Source: Chitinophaga sp. H8
Lineage (GTDB): Bacteria; Bacteroidota; Bacteroidia; Chitinophagales; Chitinophagaceae
DNA length: 64,000 nucleotides
Assembly: GCF_040567655.1 (NCBI RefSeq)
Contig: NZ_JBEXAC010000002.1
Location: 1,860,001-1,924,000 of the forward strand
Direction of reading: 5' to 3'
Shown here: piece after piece, positions 1 through 9,016 of the stretch
Position numbering within the stretch: the first letter of the stretch is position 1
Layout of the letters: each line of letters begins with the position of its first letter
Translations under genes and position numbers: made by a program
The notes under the pieces: model-generated
Seen by the model: only the letters and a program-made list of their open reading frames with translations
Database searches by the model: none
What the model was told of the DNA's origin: nothing

Positions 1-1666
1 AGAAATTTCTGCCTGCTGCCAGTTGCATACCCAGCGTGGGGATGTAGTGGTCATCCACATCATACCGGATAGTTTTTATCTGTGCAGCAATATCATTTTC
101 GTAAATGAAAAAGTTGTTGTTATAACTGGGGCCGGCCGGCAGGTAGCCGGATGAGCTGACACTTACTACGTTAGGATCCTGCTCCAGTTGTGTGCGTAAT
201 GCTTTGGCTTTGTCTCCCAGCATCCAGGAGTCCGGCAGCAACATCACCTGTTCTTTTTCATAGCCCAGCTTTTTATTTTGAATAAAGGAAAGCTGGTTAT
301 ACACTACCCCGGTCCCCACCATAAGCGTAATAGAAACGAAGAACTGGAAAACAACGAGGGAGCTGCGCAACCCGATACTTCTTTTTCCGGAGGTAGCCTT
401 TCCTTTCAGTACAGCTATTGGTTTGAAGGAGGAGAGAAAAAATGCCGGATAGCTACCTGCCAGCAGGCTGGTAAGCAATCCCAACAGTAATAGCCCGGGT
501 AGGAACCAGGGGTGGGAAGACAATTGCAGGTTCAGGTTTTTGCCTGCCAGGTCATTAAATACCGGCAGTGCCAACAGCACAAAAGTAACCGCCAGCACCA
601 GGGCAAAAGCGGTTAGCAGCACAGATTCCATGAGGAACTGTCCCATGAGTTGTCCTTTCAGAGAACCCATTACTTTTCTGATACCTACTTCTTTGGCACG
701 TGTACTGGCCGTAGCGGTAGAGAGGTTCATAAAGTTGATACAGGCAATCAGCAGCATGAACAAGGCAATGGCGCTGAAAATATATACATAACGGATATCT
801 CCGCCAGGCTCCAGGCCATTGGTAAAATCAGAATGTAAATGAATATCTGTGAGTGGTTGCAGGTAGATCCCTACATCATTACCGCCTGCTCTGAACTGTG
901 CCAGGCTTAGTCCCATGGCCTGCTGTATTTGAGGCCCCATATATTTCTCTACCGTCTTGGGGAGCTTGGCTTCCAGTTTTTTGTAATCATACCCTTCCGG
1001 CAATACCAGGTAAGTATAGTAGTTGGAAGTCATCCAGCTGTTGGAGGCTGCATCCGGCAGGCTGGACATGGCCGCAAACATATCAAAATGAAAATGTGAA
1101 TTTTCCGGCACCTTGTCAATCACACCGGTTATTTTATAAGCCGTATTCCAACTTTTAAAGCTGAGTATTTTACCAATAGGATTTTCATTTCCAAAATACT
1201 TTTGCGCGATTGCTTTGGTGATCACCATGGTATTAGGTGCTGCCAGTGCGGTAGCTGGATCCCCGGCCAAAAGAGGCAGGGTAAACACGCTGAACAGACT
1301 GGCATCTGCATAGGCGAAGGAATTTTCCTGGAATGTTTTCTCGTTATAAGTGACCTGGGGTGCACCACCCGGACAAATGCGCGTAGCTTCCTGTACTTCC
1401 GGATAATCATTGAGTAAGGCCTGCGCTACCGGAGGAAATACATTGGCTTCTTTCATCTGTTCCCCCTTCACATGACCGCCAAATACTACCCGCACAATAC
1501 GGTCGGCCTTTTTATTAAAACGGTCATAGCTAAGTTCATGCTGTACAAATAACAGAATGATCAGACAGGTACCGATCCCGATGGACAAGCCAAATATATT
1601 AATGGCGGAGAATGCTTTATTCTTCCACAGGTTACGAAAGGCAATCTTAAAGTAGCTTTTGAACAT
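1..1666 (-). CDS. FtsX/MacB-like ABC transporter permease (C-terminus outside window)
   Basis: The reverse strand encodes 555 codons from an ATG at 1666 without a stop, and the gene runs off the left edge. The protein begins MFKSYFKIAFRNLWKNKAFS, has a first membrane helix around residues 20-42, a periplasmic MacB-core-like domain, then helices after about residue 280 containing ACINFMNLSTA and AKEVGIRKVMG, the usual FtsX-domain signature. Such proteins are inner-membrane permeases that work with a separate ATPase (MacB/LolCDE-type mechanotransmission, often export of peptides or lipoproteins). No ATPase gene is visible here. A paralogue of the same architecture lies at 41536-43953, so this is one of a multi-copy Bacteroidota family. 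The specific substrate cannot be told from sequence. Confidence 0.9.
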   Translation of the reverse strand, partial: MFKSYFKIAFRNLWKNKAFSAINIFGLSIGIGTCLIILLFVQHELSYDRFNKKADRIVRVVFGGHVKGEQMKEANVFPPVAQALLNDYPEVQEATRICPGGAPQVTYNEKTFQENSFAYADASLFSVFTLPLLAGDPATALAAPNTMVITKAIAQKYFGNENPIGKILSFKSWNTAYKITGVIDKVPENSHFHFDMFAAMSSLPDAASNSWMTSNYYTYLVLPEGYDYKKLEAKLPKTVEKYMGPQIQQAMGLSLAQFRAGGNDVGIYLQPLTDIHLHSDFTNGLEPGGDIRYVYIFSAIALFMLLIACINFMNLSTATASTRAKEVGIRKVMGSLKGQLMGQFLMESVLLTAFALVLAVTFVLLALPVFNDLAGKNLNLQLSSHPWFLPGLLLLGLLTSLLAGSYPAFFLSSFKPIAVLKGKATSGKRSIGLRSSLVVFQFFVSITLMVGTGVVYNQLSFIQNKKLGYEKEQVMLLPDSWMLGDKAKALRTQLEQDPNVVSVSSSGYLPAGPSYNNNFFIYENDIAAQIKTIRYDVDDHYIPTLGMQLAAGRNF

Positions 1667-1762
1667 AATCAATGTTTGTAAAAATACACTGTGTGAGAGG
1701 AATAACACTAACAGAATGCCATTTTTCTATTGGTTGTCTAAATAGTAGCTTATATATGTTTT

Positions 1763-2407
1763 TTATATAAATGTGTCCGGTTTCGTTACAGGCGGCTGTT
1801 CGGTTTTGAGGATAGCCCGGCACTGGGGTCGGATGTTTGCTGCAGGGAATATTTCCCTTACGTAGATCAGGTGTAATGCTTCTGTTAGTTTTAGTAAATA
1901 ATCGCAGGTAGCAATAGGATTGATAAGTAAAGAATCTTGGAAAGCAAATTTTTTGGTTTTGGAATAATGAAACAGTTTTTTCAATATCATCTGCCAGGTT
2001 TTTAAATTATGGTGTTTGAAAAAATATTTCAAGGTGATGTAAGGGTTAAGTACTTCATCTGATGAAAGTGTGCGGGGTATATCGTCCCATTGTGCCTGTT
2101 CTTCTTCCTGAATAGTAAAATGATCCAGCTGAGTCAAATGCACAGCTTTAATAATAACCGGATTTTTCCGCGCTTCCATGTTTATCAATGATGCAGCAAT
2201 GATAGCAGCTTCCTGCATTTTAAACAGATGTAATAAATCCTTTTTGTGATAATCAATCTTTTGGAAGGATAAAACATATTGTACTACGTCTCTGATAAAC
2301 ATCCTGTAGGATGATAGGGGGTAATGCGTGAAAACTTTTGAAATCATCTTATCAGGATCTTTAATGCCGCTCTTTTGCCAATTAGAAGAAATAATAAAGC
2401 TGTTCAT
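1763..2407 (-). CDS. Hypothetical protein, family not recognised
   Basis: This reverse-strand frame encodes 214 residues from the ATG at 2407. A TTG 54 bases further upstream would give 232 residues but adds a sequence with no domain-like character, so I prefer the ATG. The protein has no signal peptide and no membrane segment. It is rich in Lys, His and aromatic residues, looks mostly helical (for example KMISKVFTHYPLSSYRMFIR near the N-terminus), and contains clusters such as YFFKHHNLKTWQMILKKLFH. It has its own strand position between a permease and the divergent FecR gene. I do not recognise a family and do not assign a function. Its base composition appears slightly more A+T rich than its neighbours, which could point to acquisition. 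Confidence 0.6.
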   Translation of the reverse strand: MNSFIISSNWQKSGIKDPDKMISKVFTHYPLSSYRMFIRDVVQYVLSFQKIDYHKKDLLHLFKMQEAAIIAASLINMEARKNPVIIKAVHLTQLDHFTIQEEEQAQWDDIPRTLSSDEVLNPYITLKYFFKHHNLKTWQMILKKLFHYSKTKKFAFQDSLLINPIATCDYLLKLTEALHLIYVREIFPAANIRPQCRAILKTEQPPVTKPDTFI

Positions 2408-2717
2408 ATAATATATGTTTAAGTGGTGTATGGTTCTGGGATGGGATGCTTTCACTGACAATCGTACTTTCGGGATGGTAACCTTCTCCTTGCTTAATAA
2501 GGGCTTTCAGCTTTTCAGGGGGCATTGTACAATGGTTTAATAACAATGGTATTTCAACAATAATTATTGTGCAACAGGGTTAATCGGTACATATGCAATG
2601 TAAATATTTTTATTGATAATTAGCCTTAAAAAGGCTACATCTTTTTCCCCTCCAAAAAAAGTTTTTCTAAAACGAGTATATAAAGTAATATGCTGGTGTC
2701 TTACATAAAAAAAGCGC
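2408..2717. other. Divergent intergenic region upstream of fecR-like gene
   Basis: About 310 bases without a convincing gene lie between the minus-strand hypothetical gene and the plus-strand FecR gene. It holds a perfect 14-bp palindrome, acaataa/ttattgt, at 2557-2570 and the 8-bp palindrome ttgtacaa at 2525-2532. The last 100 bases before the FecR start are A+T rich and probably contain its promoter. No ECF sigma factor gene is present, although one usually sits here. Confidence 0.5.
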
Positions 2718-3608
2718 ATGACGGACCATTTATCATCGCGGCAGGAAGACGGCTTACCTTTCCGGTTCAGGCCTAAATCCGTATCAAAGGAGCAGACGGC
2801 AGCAAGCTGGCGCCAGATAACTACTGGTATGCAGCAACATACGCCGGGCAGGCCTGGACGGGAGCGGAAATGGTTGGTAGCGCTTACCGTTTTTACCGTA
2901 CTGATAGCAGGAGGATGGATGGTATGGCTGATGGGACTGTCTGAAAAAATGGTGGAGATCAGGACCACTTACGGAGAAATCCGGGAAGTGCAATTGCCCG
3001 ATAGTTCGGTAGTATATATGAATGCTAATTCTGTACTGCGGATGCCGGAGCAATGGACAGCGGATGGCGCGAGGAAAGTGTGGCTGGAAGGAGAAGCCTA
3101 TTTTGAGATCAGCAAACAACCAGGACGTCCGCAAAATCAGTTTATCGTACACACCGATCAACTGGATGTGGTGGTACTCGGCACAAAGTTTAATGTAAAT
3201 ATTTCAACCAATAAAACAACGGTATCGCTGAAAGAAGGCAAGGTACAGTTAACTGCAAAAGAAGACGTGCCGGAAGGACAGCAGGTCATCACATTGAACC
3301 CTGGTGATGAAGCACAGATCGGCAGGAAAACATCTTTTGTAAAAGCATGTACTAACGTAGATCTGATAGCCGGCTGGCGTAATAACCGTTACCATTTTGA
3401 AGGTACTTCCCTTGCTGAAATCACGGAGCTGATTCGCAATAAGTACGGATACGAAGTTGTCATTAGTGATACTTCCCTCAACAGCAGAAGTATTACCGGA
3501 GATTTATATGCCGGTGATATTGACCAGTTTACGAAAGCGCTTTCTATTACGATGAAGCTTCAGATAGAGAAGAAAGGCCAGCAGCTGATTTTCAGATCGA
3601 AGAAATAG
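2718..3608 (+). CDS. FecR family anti-sigma factor, without adjacent sigma gene
   Basis: The protein has 296 residues. A cytoplasmic N-terminus of about 50 residues is followed by one membrane helix (about 52-72), a periplasmic FecR domain (about 78-175, with QLPDSSVVYMNANS and VWLEGEAYFEI) and a C-terminal DUF4974-like domain (about 225-290, FEGTSLAEITELI). FecR proteins hold an ECF sigma factor inactive until a TonB-dependent receptor with an STN domain signals substrate binding. The SusC gene 30 bases downstream has such a domain. The ATG at 2718 is the first possible start after an in-frame stop at 2706-2708. The N-terminus is short compared with the 364-residue FecR at 37779-38873, and no sigma factor gene precedes it, so it must control a sigma factor encoded elsewhere or have lost its partner. 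Confidence 0.88.
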   Translation: MTDHLSSRQEDGLPFRFRPKSVSKEQTAASWRQITTGMQQHTPGRPGRERKWLVALTVFTVLIAGGWMVWLMGLSEKMVEIRTTYGEIREVQLPDSSVVYMNANSVLRMPEQWTADGARKVWLEGEAYFEISKQPGRPQNQFIVHTDQLDVVVLGTKFNVNISTNKTTVSLKEGKVQLTAKEDVPEGQQVITLNPGDEAQIGRKTSFVKACTNVDLIAGWRNNRYHFEGTSLAEITELIRNKYGYEVVISDTSLNSRSITGDLYAGDIDQFTKALSITMKLQIEKKGQQLIFRSKK

Positions 3609-3638
3609 ACCGTTCGTTAACGCTTCAAATTCCACAGT

Positions 3639-6600
3639 ATGAGAGAACGACTTCTACGATGTCGACGAAGATGGATGCTTGTTATTTTGCTGTGTGTAAG
3701 CCAATACACATGGGCCGGCGTGTGGCAGGACGTTCCCCAAACGCAGGACCGGCAGGGGAGCGATAAGGGCAAGGAAAAAACACTCCTGCAGCTGCTTAAA
3801 GAAATACATAAGACCTATAAAATAGACCTCTTGTATGAGGCCAAAAAACTACCTAACGTTAAAGTGAATTTTAATCCGGCACAATACAGGAAGATAGATG
3901 AAATGCTCAAAGCATTGCTGGCTCCTCTGGGTCTGGATGCACAAAGTGTGCAGCCTAATACCTGGGCAATTGTACCCATAGAGGATAAGTCCGCAAGAAA
4001 CAATAGACATGAAGCCGGAAAAGAAGAAGAACATAAAACAGCCGCCCAGCTGATGGCATTATCCAAAGCGGGCAACATAACGTTTTCAGGATATGGCGAT
4101 TCCATGCGGGTGATGAAGATACGCGGACGTATAGTGGATGAAACAAATGAGGGACTCCCCGGTACCAATATCCTGATTAAAGGAGAAAACAAAGGTACTT
4201 ATGCTGCGGGTGACGGCTCCTTTTCTCTGGAAACCAGCATGGGCAAAACATTGGTGATATCCCTGATAGGATATGATACAAAAGAAATACGGGTTACTGC
4301 AGACTGGCTCCAGGATGTAGTGCTCACTGCCAGCAATAAAGCCCTGAGCGAAATAGTAGTAGTAGGATATGGCACACAGCGCAAGAGTCAGGTTACCACG
4401 GCCATCTCTTCCGTGAAGGCTGCCGAAATTGCCTCCGTTTCTTCCGGCAGGATAGAACAGGCTTTGCAGGGACGTACCGCCGGCGTAAACGTATTGCCTG
4501 CTTCCGGATCGCCGGGAAGTGCCATGCGGGTGAGAATAAGAGGTACCGGCTCCAATGGCGCTGCGGAGCCTTTATATATCGTGGATGGTATGCGGGCTGG
4601 TGGTATTGAATACTTAGATCCTTCTGAAATTGCTGCAATAGAGGTGCTCAAGGATGCAGCTTCCGCGGCTATTTATGGTGCAGAAGGTGCAAATGGCGTA
4701 GTGATGGTGACAACCAAAACAGGACGCAGGGATGGTAGTTCGGAAATCACCTACAGTATGCAGATGGGCCGGCAATCCATTAAAAATCCAATGCCGCTGA
4801 TGAATGTACAGCAATACGGCAGTTATCTGAAAGCTGCCAATACTGACAATCGGCCTACGGATGAAGAGATCGCAGCGGCAGGCAGCGGTACCAACTGGAT
4901 GGAACAAATCCTGCAAACGGCTCCCATGCAAAGGCATGCATTGACCTTTACCGGAGGTACAGAAAAATCTTCTTACCTGATTGGGGGTACGCTTTTTTCC
5001 CAGAATGGGATAATTGGTGGCGATAAAGCCCGCTTTGACAGATATACCGTCCGGATCAATACCGATCACAAAATGAGGTCCTGGCTCACAATTGGCAACC
5101 GCTTATCCTATGCGCATTTTGCGCGGAAAGGGGTGACGGAAGATTCCGAATTTGGTGGCGTTATCAGCAATGCCATCCTGTTTGATCCGCTCACCCCGCC
5201 CGTTTATACCGGTACACTACCCAAGCATGTTACCGATGCACTGGAAAAAGGTCATCCGCTGGTACGCAACAGCGCTGGACAATACTACGGGATCTCCAAA
5301 TATGTATTTGGAGAAATAGGCAACCCGTTGGCGCAAATGGCAATTACACACAACAACACTACCCAGAATAAAGTAGTAGGAAATATATATGCAGAAATAG
5401 AACCGGTACCGGATGTTAAAGTAACTACCCGCTTTGGGATTGATGCTGCCTTTCAGCGCAACCACGGCTGGAACCCTTCCTTCTGGTTCTCCAGCGAAAG
5501 ACTGAATACTGTTGCAGGTGTATTTGATCTGAACGAAAATTTCATGAACTGGCAATGGGAAAACTTTGCTACCTATCACAGAAACATTGGTACACATGAT
5601 CTCACTGCATTGATAGGCATGTCCTCCATCAAACATATGTACAACCGCTTAAATGGTACGTCTTCCGGAATGCTGAAAGAAGAAGATAAATTCGGCTTCA
5701 GCGATTTTACCCAGGACGAAAACGACCTGATCGGCGGGATACAAAATGCTACTACACTGGTATCTTACTATGGGAGATTAGCTTATGCCTATCAGGACAG
5801 ATACCTACTGAATATTACGGTAAGGCGTGACGGGGCATCCATCCTGCCACCGCACAACCAATGGGCTACATTCCCCTCCGTGTCTGCCGGTTGGGTGATC
5901 TCCAATGAATCCTTCTTCTATGATATGCCGCTGGATTATCTGAAGCTAAGAGCCAGCTGGGGACTCAACGGAAGTTTATCTAACCTGGCTATCGGACAAT
6001 GGGCTTCACTGGTGACCACACAAGGGCTGCGTTATCCCGATGCCAACGGTAATTTCCTGGTAGCTGCAGAACCGGATGGGATCGCTAATCCAGACCTGAA
6101 ATGGGAAAGCAGCGAACAAATAGACGTAGGTCTGGACCTGGCGCTATTGGAAAATAAACTGAACCTCACACTGGATTATTACCGTAAAACTACCAGGGAC
6201 CTGATCACGCCTGGTACTGCGCCTAATCCGGTGGGCAACCCGCTCCGTTTTGTGAATGGGGGTAATGTAGAAAACCGTGGCATAGAAGTAGAACTATCGT
6301 ATAGAAATGATGAACGTGCCTTTAAATACGAAATCACCGGCAACCTGGCCACTGTGAAAAATAAGGTGACTTTCCTGACGCCTAATATCAACCGCATCAG
6401 CGGTGCGATGGTAGGTACCGGATGGACGGCTACCTTTTTTGAAAAAGACCAGCCCATCTGGTATTTCCGGGGATATAAAACAGCCGGTATCTTCCAGGAC
6501 CAGGCGCAGATTGAGGAGTATATCGGCAAAGGCGGTATCACCGGATATACGCCCAAGCCAGGAGAACCTATTGTGGTAGATGTAAATAAGGACGGTAAAA

Positions 6601-7121
6601 TTTCTCCGGACGACCAGACCTACATCGGAAGCCCATACCCTAAACTGATATATGGTGGCCGCATAAACCTTGCCTATAAAGGATTTGATTTGATTGTATT
6701 TATTCAGGGCCAAAGTGGAAATGATATTTTAATGGGGCTTAACCGGGTAGACAGGGCTACGGGAAATAAACCGGCTTTCTTCTACGATAAACAATGGACC
6801 GGGCCAGGCAGTACCAACAAATGGTTTGCACCTAATACCAACAGCCCGTTTATCTATAATAGCGATATGATGTTGTTTAATGGTTCGTATGCCCGTATAC
6901 GTCAGTTACAACTGGGATATACTTTGCCGGATGAGTTAATCAAAAAACTGAAGATAAAAAATGCCAGGGTATATGTGTCGCTGGACGACTTTTTTACCTT
7001 CACCAGATATCCGGGCATGGACCCGGAAGCTGGCAGTATCAATAACAACAGCCTGGGAATAGACAGAGGGGTATACCCTATCCCCCGGAAAGTACTGGGG
7101 GGACTGTCATTCAGCTTTTAA
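3639..7121 (+). CDS. SusC-type TonB-dependent receptor with STN domain
   Basis: This 1160-residue outer-membrane protein has an N-terminal hydrophobic signal (about 11-27), an STN domain (about 47-115, LLQLLKEIHKTYKIDLLYEA), a carboxypeptidase-like regulatory domain (about 162-235, RGRIVDETNEGLPGTNILIK), a plug that starts near SEIVVVGYGTQRKSQVTTAI, and a long beta-barrel ending in aromatic F (GGLSFSF). SusC proteins import glycans, peptides or other large ligands using TonB energy, with a SusD lid lipoprotein. The STN domain signals to FecR, whose gene lies 30 bases upstream. The SusD gene follows 18 bases downstream. The three are probably one operon. The substrate cannot be read from sequence, because no hydrolase gene is linked. 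Confidence 0.95.
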   Translation: MRERLLRCRRRWMLVILLCVSQYTWAGVWQDVPQTQDRQGSDKGKEKTLLQLLKEIHKTYKIDLLYEAKKLPNVKVNFNPAQYRKIDEMLKALLAPLGLDAQSVQPNTWAIVPIEDKSARNNRHEAGKEEEHKTAAQLMALSKAGNITFSGYGDSMRVMKIRGRIVDETNEGLPGTNILIKGENKGTYAAGDGSFSLETSMGKTLVISLIGYDTKEIRVTADWLQDVVLTASNKALSEIVVVGYGTQRKSQVTTAISSVKAAEIASVSSGRIEQALQGRTAGVNVLPASGSPGSAMRVRIRGTGSNGAAEPLYIVDGMRAGGIEYLDPSEIAAIEVLKDAASAAIYGAEGANGVVMVTTKTGRRDGSSEITYSMQMGRQSIKNPMPLMNVQQYGSYLKAANTDNRPTDEEIAAAGSGTNWMEQILQTAPMQRHALTFTGGTEKSSYLIGGTLFSQNGIIGGDKARFDRYTVRINTDHKMRSWLTIGNRLSYAHFARKGVTEDSEFGGVISNAILFDPLTPPVYTGTLPKHVTDALEKGHPLVRNSAGQYYGISKYVFGEIGNPLAQMAITHNNTTQNKVVGNIYAEIEPVPDVKVTTRFGIDAAFQRNHGWNPSFWFSSERLNTVAGVFDLNENFMNWQWENFATYHRNIGTHDLTALIGMSSIKHMYNRLNGTSSGMLKEEDKFGFSDFTQDENDLIGGIQNATTLVSYYGRLAYAYQDRYLLNITVRRDGASILPPHNQWATFPSVSAGWVISNESFFYDMPLDYLKLRASWGLNGSLSNLAIGQWASLVTTQGLRYPDANGNFLVAAEPDGIANPDLKWESSEQIDVGLDLALLENKLNLTLDYYRKTTRDLITPGTAPNPVGNPLRFVNGGNVENRGIEVELSYRNDERAFKYEITGNLATVKNKVTFLTPNINRISGAMVGTGWTATFFEKDQPIWYFRGYKTAGIFQDQAQIEEYIGKGGITGYTPKPGEPIVVDVNKDGKISPDDQTYIGSPYPKLIYGGRINLAYKGFDLIVFIQGQSGNDILMGLNRVDRATGNKPAFFYDKQWTGPGSTNKWFAPNTNSPFIYNSDMMLFNGSYARIRQLQLGYTLPDELIKKLKIKNARVYVSLDDFFTFTRYPGMDPEAGSINNNSLGIDRGVYPIPRKVLGGLSFSF

Positions 7122-7139
7122 ATCTAAAAGTGCGTGATT

Positions 7140-8672
7140 ATGAAGTGTTTCATCTTTAAACATATTAGTATTGGCGTAACTATACTTTTTTTAGCAGGGG
7201 GATGTTCCAAAAGTTTTCTGGACCAGGAGATACCTGGTAAAGCATCCCAGGAAGATTTTTATAAAACAGATGCAGATGCCACACTGGCTACTACGGCGGC
7301 CTATGATCTGTTGCAGGCGCATTACAACTGGGGATGGTCCAGCATACTGCTGGTGAAAATATTGCTGTCTGATGAAAGTAATGCAGGGGGTAGCGGGGCG
7401 GGTGACCAGCCCGCCTATCAGGGGCTGGACAAATACAATTTTGATTCACAGAACGCGGCAGTATTGGGTGCATGGAGAATGTGCTACTATGGTATCTACC
7501 GCGCCAATAAAGTGATCACTTATGTAAAACCGGAAACGGCATTACGTAAACGGCTGATTGCAGAATGTAAAGTGTTACGTGCCTATGCTTACCTGGACCT
7601 GGTATCCCTGTGGGGAGATGTGCCGCTGGTATTGGGAGATGTGCCTAAGGAAGTGTATAACAAAATGTCCCGCACACCCAAGGCGGAAGTATATGCACAG
7701 ATAGCAAAAGATCTGAACGAAGCCATCCCTGATCTGCCGGTAAAAAAAGCATACACCGGTGGCGACCGGTTCAGGGTAGCTAAAGGTACTGCACAAGCCT
7801 TGCTGGGAAGGGCTTACTTGTACCAGGAAAAGTGGGCAGATGCCGCCACGCAGCTGGATGCGGTAATTAAGTCAGGGCAGTATGAACTGGAACCCGACTT
7901 TGGAACTGCTTTTGCCAGGGTTGGAAAGTTTGGAATGGAATCACTGATGGAAGTGAACTACTCCGACAAAGGAAAGTACGACTGGAATAATTTTCCCTGG
8001 AATAATGGCCGCAAGCTGGAAAGTAATATCAATATCCAGCTGATGGGACCAAGATCCGATTATTATAAAAAAGCCCCTTCGGATTCTTTGCTGGGAGGAT
8101 GGGGCTTTAATACACCGACCAAAAAAATGTACAATGCTTTTGTACAGGCGGGTGATGTAAAGCGACGGAAATATACGATCATGACAGAAGCCGAGCTGAC
8201 AGCAGCCGGTGGTGAATGGACAGGTGGCAGCAGCTACGAATATGAAGGTTTTTTTCAGCGTAAGTATGGTTCCTTTGTAAGCGAAACCACTACAGAAACA
8301 GGCGCTATTGCAGAGCTGAACTACGGCACCAACTGGCGCCTGCTCCGCTATTCAGATGTATTGCTGATGGCTGCAGAAGCATACTATCGCAGTAATGATG
8401 AAGACCGTGCAAGAGCGGAACTGAAAAAGGTCAGAATACGGGCGGGATTATCGCCGGTATCCGCATCCGGTAATGCACTGTTTGAAGCTATTGTGAAAGA
8501 ACGGCAACTGGAACTGGCGTATGAAGGATACCGTTTTCTCGATCTGGTCAGATGGGGACGTGCGGAACAGGAACTGGGCCCGCTGGGATTCAGAAAAGGA
8601 ACGCACGAAGTGCTGCCCATCCCGGATGAAGATGTGAAGATCGCCGGACTTAAACAGAATGAAAATTACTAG
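7140..8672 (+). CDS. SusD/RagB-type surface lipoprotein
   Basis: The product is 510 residues from the ATG at 7140; a GTG two codons upstream is an alternative. It has a lipoprotein signal with the lipobox LAGGC (lipidated Cys22), the SusD helical repeats (NKVITYVKPE, then LRAYAYLDLVSLWGDVPLVL, the classic RA-Y--L---WG-VP pattern) and the conserved C-terminal part (LRYSDVLLMAAEAYYRS; ERQLELAYEGYRFLDLVRWG; LPIPDEDV). SusD proteins lie on the outer face of the outer membrane and cover the SusC barrel, binding the nutrient. It pairs with the SusC gene ending at 7121. The call is firm; the ligand is unknown. Confidence 0.95.
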   Translation: MKCFIFKHISIGVTILFLAGGCSKSFLDQEIPGKASQEDFYKTDADATLATTAAYDLLQAHYNWGWSSILLVKILLSDESNAGGSGAGDQPAYQGLDKYNFDSQNAAVLGAWRMCYYGIYRANKVITYVKPETALRKRLIAECKVLRAYAYLDLVSLWGDVPLVLGDVPKEVYNKMSRTPKAEVYAQIAKDLNEAIPDLPVKKAYTGGDRFRVAKGTAQALLGRAYLYQEKWADAATQLDAVIKSGQYELEPDFGTAFARVGKFGMESLMEVNYSDKGKYDWNNFPWNNGRKLESNINIQLMGPRSDYYKKAPSDSLLGGWGFNTPTKKMYNAFVQAGDVKRRKYTIMTEAELTAAGGEWTGGSSYEYEGFFQRKYGSFVSETTTETGAIAELNYGTNWRLLRYSDVLLMAAEAYYRSNDEDRARAELKKVRIRAGLSPVSASGNALFEAIVKERQLELAYEGYRFLDLVRWGRAEQELGPLGFRKGTHEVLPIPDEDVKIAGLKQNENY

Positions 8673-8750
8673 CACGCAGGTGCTGAAAAATATAAACAAC
8701 CAAAATTTGAACAACGCTATTTATCCTGATGCCCTGTGGAAGATATGATA

Positions 8751-8782
8751 GACCAAAATCTGGAGAAGATGACCAAAATCTG
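8751..8782. repeat. Direct repeat gaccaaaatctg (2 copies)
   Basis: Two identical 12-mers, gaccaaaatctg, start at 8751 and 8771, 20 bases apart. Read on the other strand they give cagattttggtc twice. Pairs of such direct repeats near TGGTCA-type sequences are typical of the complex ends of IS21-family elements in Bacteroidota, but no istA/istB gene is present, so this is at most a remnant. Confidence 0.5.
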
Positions 8783-8818
8783 AACTAATTCTTTTTGAGA
8801 TATAGTTGATTGTGATGC

Positions 8819-8945
8819 TTGTTATTTCAGTTTCAAATTCACTTGTTATTCTTTCACCTTTTAAAACCAGTTGTTATTCGATTTTCAGATTCACTTGTTA
8901 TTCTTTTTTCGAATGCTTGTTATTCGATGTAAAGCACTTGTTATT
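8819..8945 (+). repeat. Six-copy ttgttatt(c) repeat array
   Basis: The 8-mer ttgttatt occurs at 8819, 8843, 8871, 8895, 8917 and 8938, all in the same orientation. Five copies continue with c and five are preceded by ct. The spacing is 21-28 bases, roughly two to two and a half helical turns. The array ends about 70 bases before the SusC start at 9017. It could be a cluster of binding sites for a regulator of the second SusCD pair, or a decayed terminal repeat region. Confidence 0.7.
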
Positions 8946-9016
8946 CATTATTCACTTTTTAAATGAGCAGATAGGCATTTAAGAAAACACATTTATTTCT
9001 TCATTAAATCCTCGTT

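Larger units (their letters stand above)
8673..9016. other. Repeat-rich intergenic region between two SusCD pairs
   Basis: This 344-base gap has no gene. It contains a duplicated 12-mer (8751-8782) and six copies of ttgttatt in one orientation (8819-8945), described separately. The last 70 bases before the second SusC gene are A+T rich and may hold its promoter. The sequence looks unlike the flanking coding DNA and may include the worn end of a mobile element. Confidence 0.6.

Noticed and set aside
2564..2968. 134-residue minus-strand frame overlapping the FecR start
   Set aside because: No family features, and it overlaps a well-supported FecR gene on the other strand.
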